DNA from: Candidatus Bathyarchaeota archaeon
GTDB taxonomy: Archaea > Thermoproteota > Bathyarchaeia > Bathyarchaeales > Bathycorpusculaceae
NCBI GenBank assembly: GCA_003164295.1
Contig: PLTA01000061.1
Span: 62,179-126,178, forward strand
Length of the DNA stretch: 64,000 nt
Reading direction: 5' to 3'
The position numbers and the translations under genes are program-made. Below the pieces are notes generated by a model. The model was not told the origin of the DNA. It searched no databases and was given only the letters and a program-made list of their open reading frames with translations. The stretch's first letter is position 1; each line of letters starts with the position of its first letter. Positions 61,877 through 64,000 of this stretch are shown piece by piece.

Positions 61877-63118
61877 TTGGTGAAATTGAAGGGATTCCAA
61901 AAATTAACCTTAACTGATGAAGCATTAGAAAAATGGCTTAGCGAACTGCAAATCCGCAAGCCTCAAGCGGTATTGGTTTCTTTGCAGGATGCGTTAGGGC
62001 GTGTTTTAGCCGAAGATTTAATCGCACAAGAGGCTTTGCCAAGGTTTGATAAGTCTGCCATGGATGGGTATGCATTAAAATCCGCTGACACATTTGGGGC
62101 ATCTCAATCCAAACCAGTAACATTTCAATTAACTGAAAACCAAGAATTAGCCGGTAAGCAAGCTAAGCAGATTTGGACAGGAAACCCAATCCCTAAAGGC
62201 GCAGATGCCGTTGTAATGCTTGAAAACACCAAAAGACAGTATGAGAAACTAGAAGTTTGGAGCCAACTCCCTTTAAATGCAAACATTTCCAAGATGGGCG
62301 AAGACATCAAAAAAAGTGACCTTGTTGCCAAAGCTAGTATTCGTTTAACCCCTTACCAAATAGGATTGGCCGCTGCGTTAGGCTACTGCCAATTAAAAGT
62401 TTCTGCGAAACCCAAAATCGGTATTTTAGCCACAGGAAATGAACTTGCGGAAGTAGGAACTGAGCTTTCAGGAAACTTAATTTACGATTCAAACAAAATT
62501 ATGATTTCAGCAGTTTGCAGGGAACTTGGTGCGGAAACAACAGACTTTGGAATCGCCAAAGACAACATAGATGAAATCGTAACTAAAATCAAAAAAATCT
62601 TAGAAACGCAAGATGCAGTAATTACAATTGGCGGCACAAGTGTTGGTGGATTGGATTTGGTTCCTGACGCTGTTAATAAAATTGGAAAACCGGGTGTAAT
62701 TGTTCATGGTATTGCACTGAGGCCAGCGATGCCAACGGCTGTTGCAGTCTTGAGCGGTAAGCCCGTTTTGATTTTATCTGGTAATCCTGTCGCTGCAATT
62801 ATTGGTTTTGAAGTGTTCGGACGAACTATGGTTAGCAGACTCCTCGGAATGACCAAAACAGAGCCGAGACCAATGTTGAAGACGGTTTTGGCGAGAAGAG
62901 TTGCTGGTGTTCTAGGAAGAAAAACCTATGTTCGAGTTAGAGTAGCTTTGAAGGACGGCGAATTTATTGCTGAACCTGTCAGTGCGAAAGGATCTGGGTC
63001 AATATCTACTATGACACAGAGCAACGGGTTTATGATTATTCCTGAAAATCGAGAAGGCGTAACTGAGGGCGAAACTGTAATAGTTCATATGTTTAGCAGT
63101 TTGGAGGTTGATGTTTAG
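61877..63118 (+). CDS. moeA: Molybdopterin molybdenumtransferase MoeA (copy 1)
   Basis: The 413-residue protein starts TTG 61877 (GTG 61880 also fits). It has FDKSAMDGYAL, GNPIPKGADAVVML, ILATGNELAEVGTEL, TIGGTSVGGLD and LSGNPVAAI, all in the order of MoeA domains. MoeA inserts molybdate (or tungstate) into the adenylated pterin. Its last base overlaps the start of a second MoeA (63118). In archaea two MoeA proteins often occur, perhaps one each for Mo and W (known pattern). Confidence 0.93.
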   Translation: MVKLKGFQKLTLTDEALEKWLSELQIRKPQAVLVSLQDALGRVLAEDLIAQEALPRFDKSAMDGYALKSADTFGASQSKPVTFQLTENQELAGKQAKQIWTGNPIPKGADAVVMLENTKRQYEKLEVWSQLPLNANISKMGEDIKKSDLVAKASIRLTPYQIGLAAALGYCQLKVSAKPKIGILATGNELAEVGTELSGNLIYDSNKIMISAVCRELGAETTDFGIAKDNIDEIVTKIKKILETQDAVITIGGTSVGGLDLVPDAVNKIGKPGVIVHGIALRPAMPTAVAVLSGKPVLILSGNPVAAIIGFEVFGRTMVSRLLGMTKTEPRPMLKTVLARRVAGVLGRKTYVRVRVALKDGEFIAEPVSAKGSGSISTMTQSNGFMIIPENREGVTEGETVIVHMFSSLEVDV

Positions 63119-64000
63119 TGTTTAGGAAGCTTATGACCTTTGATGAGGCTCAAAGAGTAATTCAAGACCATTTTAAACCCGTATTTCTTGGTGAAGAAGA
63201 AGTTGTGCTGCTTGAAGCTTACAATCGGGTTCTCAATGAAGACATAGTTTCAACGCTTGATATTCCAACGTTTAACCGTTCAACCGTTGACGGATACGCA
63301 GTGAAAGCCGAAGACACGTATGGAGCAGACGAAAACCAACCTGCCATTTTGAAGGTTTCTGGTGCCGTCAATATTGGCGAGCAACCAAAAGTGGTTTTAG
63401 CTAAGGGCGAAGCAGTTGAGATCGTAACTGGTGCACCTATCCCTGAGGGTGCAGACGCAGCGGTGATGGTTGAGGGCACTGAAAGAGAAAGTGACGAACT
63501 GCGCGTCTTCAATCCCGTTACAGCTAACGAGAATGTTATGAAGAAAGGCTCTGACTTAAAGAAAGGTGTTGCAGTGCTTAAAAAAGGGCAAGTTCTTGGG
63601 TCTCCAGAGATTGGTGTCTTAGCGGCTTTAGGATTGACTAAAGTTAAAGTTTTCAAAATTCCCATCGTTGCGGTTTTATCTACAGGCGGAGAAGTGACTG
63701 AGCCTGGTAAAGAGTTACCTGCGGGAAAAATCTATGATATAAACGCTTACAGCCTAAGCACAGCCGTGATTGAAAGCGGCGCTAAACCCGTTTACTTCGG
63801 CGTTGTTCCAGATGACAAAGCGGCTTTGTCGAAGGCTTTGCAGACTGCTTTAGCATCAGCAGATATGGTGATTACTTCTGGCGGCGTCTCTGTTGGTCCA
63901 CGCGACTACACACCGCAAATTGTTGATTCGTTAGGGAAACCTGGCCTTGTTGTTTATGGCATTGCCGTTAAACCAGGCAAACCCACAACTGTCGGGTTTA
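63118..64000 (+). CDS. moeA: Molybdopterin molybdenumtransferase MoeA (copy 2, cut by window edge)
   Basis: A second MoeA begins with GTG 63118, overlapping the stop of the first gene by one base, and runs off the window. About 294 residues are visible: FNRSTVDGYAV, GAPIPEGADAAVMV, VLSTGGEVTEPGKEL, TSGGVSVGPRD and KPGKPTTVGF. Many archaeal tandem MoeA copies carry a C-terminal PBP-like molybdate-binding domain, which would lie outside the window. It is coupled to copy 1. Confidence 0.92.
   Translation, partial: MFRKLMTFDEAQRVIQDHFKPVFLGEEEVVLLEAYNRVLNEDIVSTLDIPTFNRSTVDGYAVKAEDTYGADENQPAILKVSGAVNIGEQPKVVLAKGEAVEIVTGAPIPEGADAAVMVEGTERESDELRVFNPVTANENVMKKGSDLKKGVAVLKKGQVLGSPEIGVLAALGLTKVKVFKIPIVAVLSTGGEVTEPGKELPAGKIYDINAYSLSTAVIESGAKPVYFGVVPDDKAALSKALQTALASADMVITSGGVSVGPRDYTPQIVDSLGKPGLVVYGIAVKPGKPTTVGF

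Overview
The window is from an archaeal chromosome. It encodes a group II chaperonin (thermosome), prefoldin beta, an archaeal-type thymidylate synthase, a digeranylgeranylglyceryl-phosphate synthase-like UbiA protein, a Tes-like radical SAM enzyme, archaeal CobY and CobT, and TATA-box promoters with partly leaderless genes. DUF1616, tandem-Lrp and membrane-anchored winged-helix proteins, AT-rich DNA and many B12-type radical SAM enzymes suggest an anaerobic TACK-group archaeon, possibly Bathyarchaeia-like. This is inference, since there is no rRNA gene in the window. No tRNA, rRNA, CRISPR array, transposase or phage gene was seen.

Layout. About 1-25 kb is a radical-SAM-rich island. It holds a truncated radical SAM gene at the left edge, an RnfD-like protein fused to a two-cluster ferredoxin domain with a membrane partner, a HemN-like radical SAM, four B12-binding-domain radical SAM proteins, a SPASM protein, and three large secreted, membrane-anchored proteins with PQQ-like beta-propeller repeats. 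Two paralogous membrane-anchored winged-helix regulators and a tandem Lrp/AsnC regulator lie among them. A methyltransferase with a CTG start and a decayed VapBC pair follow (25-26.5 kb).

From 26.5 to 48.4 kb the window is dominated by corrinoid nucleotide-loop assembly genes (CobD-type decarboxylase, two separate CobS-CobY pairs, CobT, a PgpA/CobZ-like phosphatase and a DUF71 ATPase; CbiB lies earlier at 16 kb). They are interleaved with glycosyltransferases and a tightly overlapping GalE-UbiA-Tes operon that probably makes membrane lipid. An ECF transporter energising module (EcfT, two EcfA) closes this part. The corrinoid genes fit the many B12-dependent radical SAM enzymes next door.

From 48.4 to 64 kb most genes are housekeeping: DHH phosphoesterase, DUF3194, prefoldin beta, a PAC3/PAC4-like small protein, GNAT, Sua5, thermosome, thymidylate synthase, a persulfide-dioxygenase-like MBL-rhodanese protein with a PAS partner, DUF2096, and two tandem MoeA genes, the second cut by the window edge. 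Several starts are set here from promoters, ribosome-binding sites or conserved N-termini rather than from the longest open frame. The points most worth a second look are the duplicated CobS-CobY pairs with an altered Asp motif in one CobS, the PAC3/PAC4-like protein, the 16-blade propeller, the RnfD-ferredoxin fusion, and the start-codon and frameshift anomalies at 10171, 24925 and 29933.
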